Of a stretch of 64,000 nt of DNA, positions 35,546 through 44,439 are shown piece after piece; position 1 is the first letter of the stretch, and each line of letters begins with the position of its first letter. The stretch spans positions 1 to 64,000 of the forward strand of contig JAWKWX010000006.1 of NCBI GenBank assembly GCA_041397305.1. Reading direction: 5' to 3'. A program made the translations under genes and the position numbers. The DNA is from TMP-24 sp041397305. GTDB lineage: Bacteria; Pseudomonadota; Alphaproteobacteria; Rhodobacterales; Rhodobacteraceae. The notes below the pieces were generated by a model. That model was not told the origin of the DNA. It saw only the letters and a program-made list of their open reading frames with translations, and ran no database searches.

Positions 35546-36718
35546 GTGATTCACGTCGGGATTGATGCAAGCTCCTGGGGCAATGAACGCGGCTTCGGCC
35601 GCTTCACCCGCTCGCTCGTCTTCGCCCTTGCCGGACGCGACCGTGGCTTCCGCTATACGCTCCTCTTCGACACGCCACCCGACCGGCCGGTGCCGCCGGG
35701 GGTCGAGGTGATCGTCGCCGGGGCGGGACAGTCGATGGCGGCGGCGGCCAGCGGCAAGGGCGCGCGCGGCGGGGCCGACATGTGGGCACAGTCCAGGGCG
35801 GCCGCCCGGCTCGGCGCCGATGTCCTGTTCTTTCCGGCGCATTATTCCTTCTTCCCGGTCCTCTCCCGCGTCCCGAAAGTGGTCTGCCTCCATGACACGA
35901 TCCCCGAACGGTTCCCGGACCTGATCTTCCCCACGAAGCGCAACGAACTGTTCTGGAGGACAAAAACCTGGCTGGCCTTGCAGCAGGCGCGCCGCGTGAT
36001 GACCGTCTCGCAAGCCTCCGCTGCCGATATCTCGGCGCTCCTCAAGGTGCGGCGCGACCGGATCGATGTGGTGACCGAAGGCGCCGAGGCGACCTTTCGC
36101 CCCATCCCCGACCCCGCCCGCCACGCCGCGGCGCGGGCGCGCCACGGCATTCCGGAGGGCGTGCCGCTTCTCGTCTATGTCGGCGGCTTCAACCGGCACA
36201 AGAACGTGCTGCGCCTGATCGAGGCGATGCCCGCGATCCTTGCCGCCTGCCCCGACATCCACCTCGCCATCGTCGGCCGCACGACCGGCGCGCGGTTCTG
36301 GGACAATATCGACGAACTGAGGGCAGGGGCGAGCCGCGATGCCCGCGCGTCCGGCCGGATTCTCTTTACCGGCGAGATTGCCGACGAGGAAATGGCGGAC
36401 CTCCTGAACGCCGCCTCGGCACTGGTGATGCCCTCGCTCTGGGAAGGGTTCGGCCTGCCGGCGCTGGAAGCCATGTCCTGCGGCACGCCGGTCCTTGCCG
36501 CCAATCGCGGCAGCCTGCCAGAGGTGGTGGGTGACGCGGGCCTTTATTTCGAGCCGGAGGATGCGGCGGAACTCGCGGCGCGCGCGGCCGAGTTGATCAC
36601 CACGCCGGGATTGCAGCAGACCCTCTCGACCCGCGCCCTGGCGCGGGCGCAGCAGTTCGGCTGGGACCGCGCCGCCGATCTGGCGGAACGGTCCTTCCGC
36701 CGCGCGCTCGACGGCTAG
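35546..36718 (+). CDS. Glycosyltransferase family 4 (mannosyltransferase-like)
   Basis: 390 residues, GT-B fold. IHVGIDASSWGNERGFGRFTRSL at the N-terminus (seen as IDASSWGNERGFGR) is typical of the mannosyl/rhamnosyl GT4 group. YVGGFNRHKNVLRLIEA (about 211-227), MPSLWEGFGLPALEAMSCG (about 295-313) and GSLPEVVGDAG complete the C-terminal donor site. The GTG at 35546 follows GAGG. It converges on rfbA, and a rhamnose acceptor/donor role is plausible from that context only. Confidence 0.88.
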   Translation: MIHVGIDASSWGNERGFGRFTRSLVFALAGRDRGFRYTLLFDTPPDRPVPPGVEVIVAGAGQSMAAAASGKGARGGADMWAQSRAAARLGADVLFFPAHYSFFPVLSRVPKVVCLHDTIPERFPDLIFPTKRNELFWRTKTWLALQQARRVMTVSQASAADISALLKVRRDRIDVVTEGAEATFRPIPDPARHAAARARHGIPEGVPLLVYVGGFNRHKNVLRLIEAMPAILAACPDIHLAIVGRTTGARFWDNIDELRAGASRDARASGRILFTGEIADEEMADLLNAASALVMPSLWEGFGLPALEAMSCGTPVLAANRGSLPEVVGDAGLYFEPEDAAELAARAAELITTPGLQQTLSTRALARAQQFGWDRAADLAERSFRRALDG

Positions 36719-36733
36719 GACCGGCCGGGCCCC

Positions 36734-37624
36734 TCAGGCCTCCGCCTCGTCGGCGATCCGCGCGAGGTAGCGGCCATACTGGGTCTTGAGATAGGGTTTC
36801 GCCAGTTCCCTCAGCCGACCCGCATCGATCCAGCCATTCTCGAAGGCGATCTCCTCGGGGCAGCCGACCTTGAGGTTCTGGCGTTCCTCGATGGTACGGA
36901 TGAATTCGGCGGCCTCCAGCAGGCTTTCATGCGTGCCGGTGTCGAGCCAGGCGAAGCCACGGCCAAGCTTCTCGACGTTCAGCGTCCCGTCCGCCCGGTA
37001 GAGGTTCAGAAGATCGGTGATCTCCAGCTCTCCGCGCGGCGAGGGCTGGATCGTCTTGGCCCGGGCGGGCGCGGACCCATCCAGGAAATAGACCCCGGTC
37101 ACCGCATAGGAGCTTTTCGGCCTTTCCGGTTTTTCGACAAGCGACAGGACGCGGCCCTCCCTGTCGAATTCCACGACGCCGTACCGCTCCGGATCCGAGA
37201 CGCGATAGCCGAAGACCGTGCCGCCCGTTTCGCGCGCGTTGGCGGCGGCGAGGCGCGCGGGCAGGCCCTCGCCGAAAAAGACATTGTCGCCCAGAACCAT
37301 GGCCGAAGGTGCCCCAGCGAGAAACGCCTCAGCGAGGATATAGGCCTGCGCCAGCCCGTCGGGCGAGGGCTGGACGACATAGTCGAAACGCATCCCCCAG
37401 TCCTTGCCATCGCCCAGGAGCGCACTGAACTGCGGCAGGTCGCGCGGGGTCGAGATGATGCAGACCTCGCGGATGCCCGCGAGCATCAGCGCCGACAGGG
37501 GATAATAGATCATCGGCTTGTCATAAAGCGGCAGCATCTGTTTCGACACCGCATGGGTGATCGGGTAAAGCCGCGTGCCCGAGCCGCCTGCGAGGATGAT
37601 GCCTTTGCGGCCTGTCGTCGTCAT
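36734..37624 (-). CDS. rfbA: Glucose-1-phosphate thymidylyltransferase
   Basis: RfbA makes dTDP-glucose, the first step towards dTDP-L-rhamnose. The 296-residue nucleotidyltransferase has GIILAGGSGTRLYPIT (about 8-23), KQMLPLYDKPMIYYPLS (about 28-44) and the FGEGLP loop. FAWLDTGTHESLLEA follows near 222-236. It overlaps the upstream rfbD gene by four bases (ATGA), so rfbD-rfbA are one operon. The rest of the pathway, rfbC-rfbB, lies beyond the intervening degP gene. Confidence 0.96.
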   Translation of the reverse strand: MTTTGRKGIILAGGSGTRLYPITHAVSKQMLPLYDKPMIYYPLSALMLAGIREVCIISTPRDLPQFSALLGDGKDWGMRFDYVVQPSPDGLAQAYILAEAFLAGAPSAMVLGDNVFFGEGLPARLAAANARETGGTVFGYRVSDPERYGVVEFDREGRVLSLVEKPERPKSSYAVTGVYFLDGSAPARAKTIQPSPRGELEITDLLNLYRADGTLNVEKLGRGFAWLDTGTHESLLEAAEFIRTIEERQNLKVGCPEEIAFENGWIDAGRLRELAKPYLKTQYGRYLARIADEAEA

Positions 37625-38493
37625 GTGCCACCCTCCAGTTCACGAATTACGGTCTTGAGACCGGTCCGCCAGTCGGGCTGGCCGATCGAATAGATGTCAC
37701 GGATCTTCGTGCAGTTCAGCACGGAATTCGCCGGGCGCCTTGCGGGCGTGGGAAAGTCCGCCGTGGTGATGCGCCGGACTGCTGGCTTGCGCGGCAGCGA
37801 GGAGGCCGCGAAGACCGCCTCGGCGAAATCGGCCCATGAGCAGGCGGGACCGCCCGCGAAATGGAAGATGCCCGAGGTGCCGCGCCCTTCGTGGAACGAC
37901 AGGCCAATGGCGATCAGCGCCCGCGCGATCTCGTGCGCCGCCGTCGGTCCGCCGCGCTGGTCGCCGACGACCGACAGCGCCTCGCGCTCCGCGCCGAGCC
38001 GGAGCATGGTCTTCACGAAATTCCTGCCATGCGCAGAAAAGACCCAGGCCGTGCGCAGGATGACATGCGGTCCGCCCGCCGCCGTCACCTGCCGCTCGCC
38101 GTCAAGCTTCGTGGCGCCATAGACGCCGAGGGGGGCGACCGGATCATCCTCTTCCCAGGGCCGGGTGCCCGCGCCGTCGAACACGTAATCGGTCGAGACA
38201 TGCAGGAACGGCAGCCCCCGCGCCGCCGCTGCCCGCGCCATCTCGCCCGGCGCGTCGCCGTTCACCCGTTGCGCATTCGCAAGGTCGCTCTCGGCCGCAT
38301 CGACGGCCGTATAGGCGGCCGCATTGATGACGATATCGGCGTCGGTCGCGGCGACATGGGCCGCGCAGGCAGCGGGGTCGGTCAGATCGGCGTCCGCCCG
38401 TCCGAGCTGGATCAGCTCCGCGCCGACAAGCGGCGCCGCGCGCTTCAGTTCGATGGCGACCTGGCCCGTCGCGCCGAAACAGAGGATCTTCAT
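37621..38493 (-). CDS. rfbD: dTDP-4-dehydrorhamnose reductase
   Basis: RfbD reduces the 4-keto group in the last step of dTDP-L-rhamnose formation. The 290-residue SDR-type enzyme has the nucleotide-binding loop CFGATGQVAIEL (about 4-15), the STDYVFDG motif (about 103-110) and the catalytic YGATKLDGE (Tyr-x3-Lys, about 127-135). ATG 38493 starts MKILCFGATGQ at the expected distance from the Rossmann motif; a longer in-frame start lacks similarity. The interval upstream, shared with degP, holds a 10-bp inverted repeat. Confidence 0.95.
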   Translation of the reverse strand: MKILCFGATGQVAIELKRAAPLVGAELIQLGRADADLTDPAACAAHVAATDADIVINAAAYTAVDAAESDLANAQRVNGDAPGEMARAAAARGLPFLHVSTDYVFDGAGTRPWEEDDPVAPLGVYGATKLDGERQVTAAGGPHVILRTAWVFSAHGRNFVKTMLRLGAEREALSVVGDQRGGPTAAHEIARALIAIGLSFHEGRGTSGIFHFAGGPACSWADFAEAVFAASSLPRKPAVRRITTADFPTPARRPANSVLNCTKIRDIYSIGQPDWRTGLKTVIRELEGGT

Positions 38494-38595
38494 GCCGTTC
38501 CTTTTCGGGTTTCGGCCGGTTTCCCCCAAGCACCGGCGAAAAGCAAGCCTTGGCGGCTTTGGCGCGGGCACCATGTGCAGATGCCCGCTGCTCGC

Positions 38596-38631
38596 GCCGT
38601 TTCAACCCTGATCACGGCTGCTTGAAACGGC
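38596..38631. promoter_or_regulatory. Perfect 10-bp inverted repeat between rfbD and degP
   Basis: GCCGTTTCAA (38596-38605) and TTGAAACGGC (38622-38631) are exact reverse complements, 16 bases apart. The right arm includes CTTGAAA, which resembles the -35 of alphaproteobacterial heat-shock (RpoH) promoters, but no matching -10 is clear. The element lies about 100 bp before rfbD and 140-160 bp before degP, and may be an operator for either. Confidence 0.5.
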
Positions 38632-38772
38632 TGACACATGAGTTGGCTTTTCCGCCGCCACACGCATGTCTTTCCGCGACGGGTCAGCGGCCGCGTCAGC
38701 GAGACCGTGGGACCAGCGCCCGTCGCCCGGTATGGGGCAGGGGCACGATCGCGTGCCGGTCAGTCTCGCAGG

Positions 38773-40302
38773 ATGAAGGTTATGTCACAGATGAACAGGA
38801 TCGGGCCGGCACGGCGCACGCTCAAGGCCGGCATCTCGGTTCTCGCCCTGGGTGCGATGCTTGCTGTCGGCTCCGTCGCCACGGGTCCGGCGGCGTTCGC
38901 CAACAGTGCAGCACCACTCACCTCCTACGCCGATATCGTGGCCGCGGACAAACCGGCGGTCGTGACCGTCACGGTCGAGGTCGTGCAGCCGCAGCCGGAG
39001 ATGCAGCAGGGCTTCGGCGGCCAGATGCCGCCCGATGAATTCTTCCGCCGCTTCTTCGGCGAGAATGGCCCCTTCCCCGGCATTCCGATGATGCCCGGCG
39101 GCCCGAACGGCGGACCCGGGCAGGGCGCACCCCAGCAGCGCGGCATGGCGCTGGGTTCGGGTTTCATCATCTCCGATGACGGCACGATCGTGACCAACAA
39201 CCATGTGGTGGAAAACGGCACGAAGATCACGGTGACGCTCGACGACGGCACCGAACTGCCCGCAACGCTTGTGGGAACCGACGCCAAGAACGACATCGCC
39301 GTCCTGAAAGTCGAGGCCAAGGGCAAGCTGCCGACCGTCCAGTGGGGCGATTCGGATGCGCTCCGGCTCGGCGATCCGGTTCTGGCCATCGGCGATCCGT
39401 TCGGGATCGGCACGACCGTGACCTCGGGCATCGTCTCGGCGCGCGGCCGCGACCTGCACAACGGGCCCTATGACGATTTCATCCAGGTCGACGCCGCGAT
39501 CAACCACGGCAACTCCGGCGGGCCGCTCGTCGATGCCAGCGGCAAGGTCGTGGGCATCAACACCGCGATCTATTCACCGAACGGCGGCAACGTCGGCGTG
39601 GGCTTCGCCATCCCCTCTGCCCAGGCCGAGAAGGTGGTGGAGAAGATCGTGGCGAAGGGCACGATCGAGCATGGCTTCATCGGCGTGCAGATCCAGCCGG
39701 TGGACAAGGACGTGGCAAATGCGCTCGGGCTGCAGGAAGAAGGCGGCGCGCTTGTCGCTTCGGTCCAGCCGGGCTCGCCCGCCGAAAAGGCCGGAATCAA
39801 GTCGGGCGACGTGATTCTGAAGGTGAACGGGCAGGCCACGGCCGACCCCAAGGCGCTGGCGCGCACGATCGCCGACCTCGCCCCCGGCGACATGGCGAAA
39901 CTGGACGTGTGGAGGGATGGCAAGCCTGAAAAGCTCGACCTGACCGTGGGCAAACTGCCCGGCGCCGAGACCGCCTCGGCAGAGCCGGGTGCGCCGGAAG
40001 CCTCGAGCCTCGCCGATCTGGGGATCAAGGTACAGACCCTGTCCGATCAGGACGCGCAGAATCTCGGGCTCGATCCCGGCACCGGCGGCGTGGTGATCAC
40101 CGATGTCAGTCCCGACGGAGCGGCGGCGGCCGAGGGGCTGGCGCCCGGCGACGTCATCGTCAGCGTCAATCAGGTGCCCGTCGCCTCGGTCGAGGCGCTG
40201 ACAAAGGCGCTCGATGCGGCGAAATCGTCGGACCGGACGGCAGCGCTGCTGATGGTCGAACGCCGTGGCCAGCCGTCCTTCGTGGCGGTGCCGATCGGCT
40301 GA
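38773..40302 (+). CDS. degP: Periplasmic Do/DegP-type serine endoprotease (HtrA)
   Basis: The protease and chaperone degrades misfolded envelope proteins. 509 residues counted from the ATG at 38773; starts at 38782 and 38791 are also possible, the last being best spaced from GAAGG. A Sec signal peptide (ISVLALGAMLAVGSVATGPA) ends near 43. The catalytic triad is His144 (TNNHVV), Asp174 (KNDIAVLKV) and Ser248 (GNSGGPLV). Two PDZ domains follow (about 285-375 and 405-500). The Gln/Met/Pro/Gly-rich segment at about 73-122 is the regulatory LA loop region. It splits the rfb genes, which is unusual. Confidence 0.94.
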   Translation: MKVMSQMNRIGPARRTLKAGISVLALGAMLAVGSVATGPAAFANSAAPLTSYADIVAADKPAVVTVTVEVVQPQPEMQQGFGGQMPPDEFFRRFFGENGPFPGIPMMPGGPNGGPGQGAPQQRGMALGSGFIISDDGTIVTNNHVVENGTKITVTLDDGTELPATLVGTDAKNDIAVLKVEAKGKLPTVQWGDSDALRLGDPVLAIGDPFGIGTTVTSGIVSARGRDLHNGPYDDFIQVDAAINHGNSGGPLVDASGKVVGINTAIYSPNGGNVGVGFAIPSAQAEKVVEKIVAKGTIEHGFIGVQIQPVDKDVANALGLQEEGGALVASVQPGSPAEKAGIKSGDVILKVNGQATADPKALARTIADLAPGDMAKLDVWRDGKPEKLDLTVGKLPGAETASAEPGAPEASSLADLGIKVQTLSDQDAQNLGLDPGTGGVVITDVSPDGAAAAEGLAPGDVIVSVNQVPVASVEALTKALDAAKSSDRTAALLMVERRGQPSFVAVPIG

Positions 40303-40316
40303 CGGACTATTGAAAT

Positions 40317-40366
40317 GGGTCCGGGGGCTCTGCCCCCGGACCCCCTGGATATTTCGAAACGGAAGA
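40317..40366 (+). repeat. Intergenic hairpin + GTATTT-type repeat copy (after degP)
   Basis: Perfect 12-bp stem GGGTCCGGGGGC / GCCCCCGGACCC (40317-40328 with 40332-40343, loop TCT) leads into CCTGGATATTTCGAAACGGA and AGAGG. It is the longest stem of the family in the window and likely terminates degP. Confidence 0.75.
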
Positions 40367-40394
40367 GGGGAATGCCGCGCTTTGCCGAAATCTT

Positions 40395-41435
40395 CTATCC
40401 GGCGGTCCCGAGCCTTTGGCCAACCCCGTCGCGGTCCTGAAGCGCGCGCCACCAGTCCTCGTGGTCGAGGAACCATTGCACCGTCTTCTCCAGCCCCTCG
40501 TCGATGGTGACCGAGGGGCGCCAGCCCAGCTCCTCGCGGATGCGGCTAGGATCAATCGCATAGCGCTGGTCATGGCCGGGACGGTCGGCGACGAAGGCGA
40601 TCTGTTCGGCGTAAGGCGCGTTGCCGGGGCGCTTTTCATCGAGGATCGCGCAGATTTTTTGAACGAGGTCGAGGTTCGAGGCCTCGTTTTCCCCGCCGAT
40701 ATTGTAGCTGCGGCCCGGTTCCCCCTTCTGCACGACGAGGAGGAGTGCATCGGCGTGATCCTCGACAAACAGCCAGTCGCGCACATTGTCGCCCTTGCCG
40801 TAGATCGGGATCGGCGCACCGGCCAGCGCCTTCAGGATCACCACCGGGATCAGTTTTTCGGGGAAATGGTAGGGGCCGTAGTTGTTCGAGCAGTTGGTCA
40901 GGACCACGGGCAGGCCGTAGGTCTCGTGCCAGGCGCGGACCAGATGGTCGCTCGCCGCCTTCGAGGCCGAATAGGGCGAGCGCGGGTCATAGGGTGTATC
41001 CTCGGTGAACTTGCCGGTGGGGCCGAGCGAGCCGAAGACCTCGTCGGTCGAGATATGATGGAAACGGAAATCGGCGGGCCTGCCCTGTGCCACCCAATAG
41101 GCGCGGGCGGCTTCCAGCATCGTGTAGGTGCCGTTGATGTTGGTCCGGATGAACGTGTCCGGCGCGTCGATCGACCGGTCGACATGGCTTTCGGCCGCCA
41201 GATGCATGATCGCGTCGGGCCGGTGCCTTGCCAGGATCGCGTCGATGCGCGCCCGGTCGCAGATGTCGGCCTGTTCGAATGCGTAGTTCGGGCTGGCCGA
41301 GACTTCCGCCACGTTGGTCAGCGACCCCGCATAGGTCAGCTTGTCGAGGTTCACGACCTGATGGCCCGCGCGGATCGCGCGACGGACCACCGCCGAACCG
41401 ATGAAGCCCGCGCCGCCGGTGACGAGAAGTTTCAT
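40395..41435 (-). CDS. rfbB: dTDP-glucose 4,6-dehydratase
   Basis: RfbB converts dTDP-glucose to dTDP-4-keto-6-deoxyglucose. The 346-residue extended SDR enzyme has GGAGFIGSAVVRRA (about 7-20), HLAAESHVDRS (about 78-88), STDEVFGSLG (about 123-132) and the Tyr-x3-Lys motif YSASKAASDH (about 151-160). It overlaps rfbC by ATGA, forming the rfbC-rfbB operon. With rfbD-rfbA it completes dTDP-L-rhamnose synthesis. Confidence 0.96.
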   Translation of the reverse strand: MKLLVTGGAGFIGSAVVRRAIRAGHQVVNLDKLTYAGSLTNVAEVSASPNYAFEQADICDRARIDAILARHRPDAIMHLAAESHVDRSIDAPDTFIRTNINGTYTMLEAARAYWVAQGRPADFRFHHISTDEVFGSLGPTGKFTEDTPYDPRSPYSASKAASDHLVRAWHETYGLPVVLTNCSNNYGPYHFPEKLIPVVILKALAGAPIPIYGKGDNVRDWLFVEDHADALLLVVQKGEPGRSYNIGGENEASNLDLVQKICAILDEKRPGNAPYAEQIAFVADRPGHDQRYAIDPSRIREELGWRPSVTIDEGLEKTVQWFLDHEDWWRALQDRDGVGQRLGTAG

Positions 41436-42001
41436 GCCTTTGCCTCGTAGATGAAGGGCGAGCGCAGGTCCTTCAGCAAGGGTGCCGCCCGATCCTTGTG
41501 CGAAAGGATGGCGGCGGCGGGGTCGATGCCCCAGTCGATACCGAGATCGGGATCATCGAACCGGATGGAGCCGTCGCAGGCAGGCGCGTAGACATCGGAG
41601 CATTTGTAAAGCACTTCCGTACCGGGTTCGCGGGTGATGAACCCATGCAGGAACCCGGCCGGAATGAGCATCTGGCGACCGTTCTCGGCCGAGAGCTCCG
41701 CGCCGAACCAGCGCCCGTAGGTCGGCGAGCCGACACGGATGTCGACCGCCACATCGAAGACCCGGCCGCGCCCGCAGCGGACGAGCTTGGTCTGGGCGTG
41801 CGGCGGCGCCTGGAAATGCAGGCCGCGCACGGTGCCCACCTCGCTGGAGCAGGAATGGTTGTCTTGCACGAAATCGTAGCGGATGCCGTTCGCCGCCAGC
41901 GTTTCCTTGTTCCAGACCTCGCTGAACCAGCCGCGTGCATCGCCGAAACGGCGCGGGGTAAGCATGAGGCAGCCGGACAGGGGGGTTTCTTCGATCTGCA
42001 T
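41432..42001 (-). CDS. rfbC: dTDP-4-dehydrorhamnose 3,5-epimerase
   Basis: RfbC epimerises C3 and C5 of the 4-keto sugar. The 189-residue cupin has FVQDNHSCSSEVGTVRGLHF (about 44-63, with the catalytic His in RGLHFQ), the RCGRGRVFDVAVDIR strand, IPAGFLHGF (near 116-124) and CSDVYAPACDGSIRFDDPDLGI. Standard length is about 180-190. It is first of the rfbC-rfbB pair, divergent from dgoA across a 546-bp interval. Confidence 0.95.
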   Translation of the reverse strand: MQIEETPLSGCLMLTPRRFGDARGWFSEVWNKETLAANGIRYDFVQDNHSCSSEVGTVRGLHFQAPPHAQTKLVRCGRGRVFDVAVDIRVGSPTYGRWFGAELSAENGRQMLIPAGFLHGFITREPGTEVLYKCSDVYAPACDGSIRFDDPDLGIDWGIDPAAAILSHKDRAAPLLKDLRSPFIYEAKA

Positions 42002-42125
42002 AGGGTCGCCCTCGGGTTTCGAGGGGTCTTAGACCGAACCATGGCTGGTGAAAAGGCGTTTGCGGTCGCCGGTCGCCGGACGAAGACAATCCGGCCCTTC
42101 CCTGCCGACCGCGTCGTTTGAGCCA

Positions 42126-42224
42126 TCACAAGCCCGGATGCCGCTTGCGCCAGGTCGCGGTTCCGGCATACCATTTCAATATATAGGACTTAGTTCCAGA
42201 TAACGGACCCACAGGGCGCTCCAT
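42126..42224 (-). CDS. Possible 32-residue small protein upstream of rfbC
   Basis: The minus-strand ATG at 42224 is preceded by GGAGAGG with eight-base spacing, a stronger site than most in this window. The product MERPVGPLSGTKSYILKWYA... is basic and aromatic, ending WRKRHPGL; it matches nothing I know. The DNA inside is AT-rich compared with its surroundings. It could be a leader peptide for the rfbC-rfbB transcript, a separate small protein or chance. Confidence 0.25.
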   Translation of the reverse strand: MERPVGPLSGTKSYILKWYAGTATWRKRHPGL

Positions 42225-42503
42225 GACGCGAACCTCTCCGGATGTACGGACCGCTCTTGCCTGCGCGAGACTTGCAGGTCGGAACAGGCGACGTTCGCAG
42301 TCGGCAGGGTCCGGCAGGATTGCGCCAACGGCGGGATTCCTGACTTGCGGCAGTGGCGCCGATCGGGTCCTCTCCGCAGCGGGCGCCCCGCTGGCCGGGC
42401 GCTGGACTGCGCAGGCGACATTGTGAACTCGAGACCCTTCAGGACCAGCCCGCCCGGCGCGCATCGCGCTGCCCTGGGGCTATTGCCGTTCGCGATCCGC
42501 GCC

Positions 42504-42532
42504 TTGACACCACGGCGCGGCCTTGGGGTACT
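42504..42532 (+). promoter_or_regulatory. Possible promoter for dgoA
   Basis: TTGACA (42504-42509) is a perfect -35 match; 17 bp further GGTACT (42527-42532) is a weak -10. The dgoA ATG follows 15 bp later, so the leader would be very short although it still includes GGAGAGGAG. Confidence 0.4.
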
Positions 42533-42547
42533 GCCCGGAGAGGAGCC

Positions 42548-43159
42548 ATGAGCCGCCCGATCATCGCCATCCTGCGCGGGCTGACCCCGGCCGAGGCCGT
42601 GCCGGTCGGGCGCGCCCTGCTTCAGGCCGGGATCGACCGGATCGAAGTGCCGCTCAACTCTCCCGAACCGCTGCAATCGATCGCCGAGCTTGCGGGTACC
42701 TTCGGCGACCGGGCCCTGATCGGGGCCGGCACGGTGCTGACCGAAGCTGATGTGGAGGCGGTGGCCTACGCGGGCGGGCGGCTGATCGTTTCGCCCAATT
42801 GCGACCCGGTGGTGATCGGCCAGACCAAGATGCACGGGATGCAAAGCTGGCCGGGCGTGATGACGCCGACGGAATGTTTCACCGCGCTGCAGGCCGGGGC
42901 GGACGGGCTGAAGCTTTTCCCCGGCTCGATGATCGGGCCGGAGGGGTTGAAGGCGATCCGCGCGATCCTGCCACGCGGGACCCAGGTCTTTGCGGTCGGT
43001 GGCGCAGGGCCGGAGAATTTCGCGCGCTGGATGGCTGCCGGAGCGGACGGGTTCGGCATCGGCAGCGCCCTCTACAGGCCCGGCATGAGCCCGGCCGACG
43101 TCGGTGCCCGGGCGCGCGCCATCGTCGAGGCATTCGAAGGCGCCCGAAGCGCGCATTAG
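42548..43159 (+). CDS. dgoA: 2-dehydro-3-deoxy-6-phosphogalactonate aldolase
   Basis: The aldolase splits KDPGal to pyruvate and glyceraldehyde 3-phosphate in the De Ley-Doudoroff route for galactose. The 203-residue class I aldolase has IIAILRGLTPAEA (about 4-16), IEVPLNSPEP, ALIGAGTVLT and the Schiff-base Lys in LKLFPGS (about 122-128). The IEVPLNSP and AVGGAGPENFARW stretches match DgoA better than the KDPG aldolase Eda. AGGAG precedes the ATG. No other galactonate gene is adjacent, so it is an orphan inside the glycan island. Confidence 0.9.
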   Translation: MSRPIIAILRGLTPAEAVPVGRALLQAGIDRIEVPLNSPEPLQSIAELAGTFGDRALIGAGTVLTEADVEAVAYAGGRLIVSPNCDPVVIGQTKMHGMQSWPGVMTPTECFTALQAGADGLKLFPGSMIGPEGLKAIRAILPRGTQVFAVGGAGPENFARWMAAGADGFGIGSALYRPGMSPADVGARARAIVEAFEGARSAH

Positions 43160-43476
43160 CGCCGACCGACTCGCCCATTGCCTGCGCCGGTCCATGCGCG
43201 GTCGATGCCGTCGCAATCGCCCGGCCGCTGCCGGATTGACTGCGTAGTGGAAACAGCGCGGCCGCATGAGGCTGGATTGCTGGCTCGTTCTGGGGCATCA
43301 AGATTATAGGCAGTATGTGGTTGGCTGCCGGGTGCAGGGTTTCAGCGCAAAGTGGTTGGTTGATGTCATTGACGGTTTGCGAGGCGGCAGGCGGCTGGCC
43401 TGCAGGCAGCCGCATGCGCACCCGGATCACCGCTGGGTGTTGAACTGCGTTTTGGCGGTCGGGAGGACGACAGGGA
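43160..43476. other. 317-bp interval before the UXS operon
   Basis: No gene is evident. The sequence is somewhat less GC-rich in the middle (ATCAAGATTATAGGCAG, 43297-43313) and must hold the promoter of the nine-gene operon starting at 43477, but I cannot place a convincing -35/-10 pair. Confidence 0.5.

Positions 43477-44435
<959 letters not shown>

Positions 44436-44439
<4 letters not shown>

Larger units (their letters stand above)
42002..42547. other. 546-bp interval between divergent rfbC and dgoA
   Basis: No conserved gene is recognisable here. It contains an AT-rich patch ATATATAGG near 42179-42187, a possible 32-residue reading frame on minus (42126-42224) with a good ribosome binding site, and a TTGACA promoter-like element before dgoA. 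The rest is GC-rich sequence without clear repeats. Confidence 0.5.

Noticed and set aside
42126..42464. Longer minus-strand frame upstream of rfbC as a transposase remnant
   Set aside because: No motif or inverted repeat supports it; only the terminal 32 codons have a ribosome binding site.
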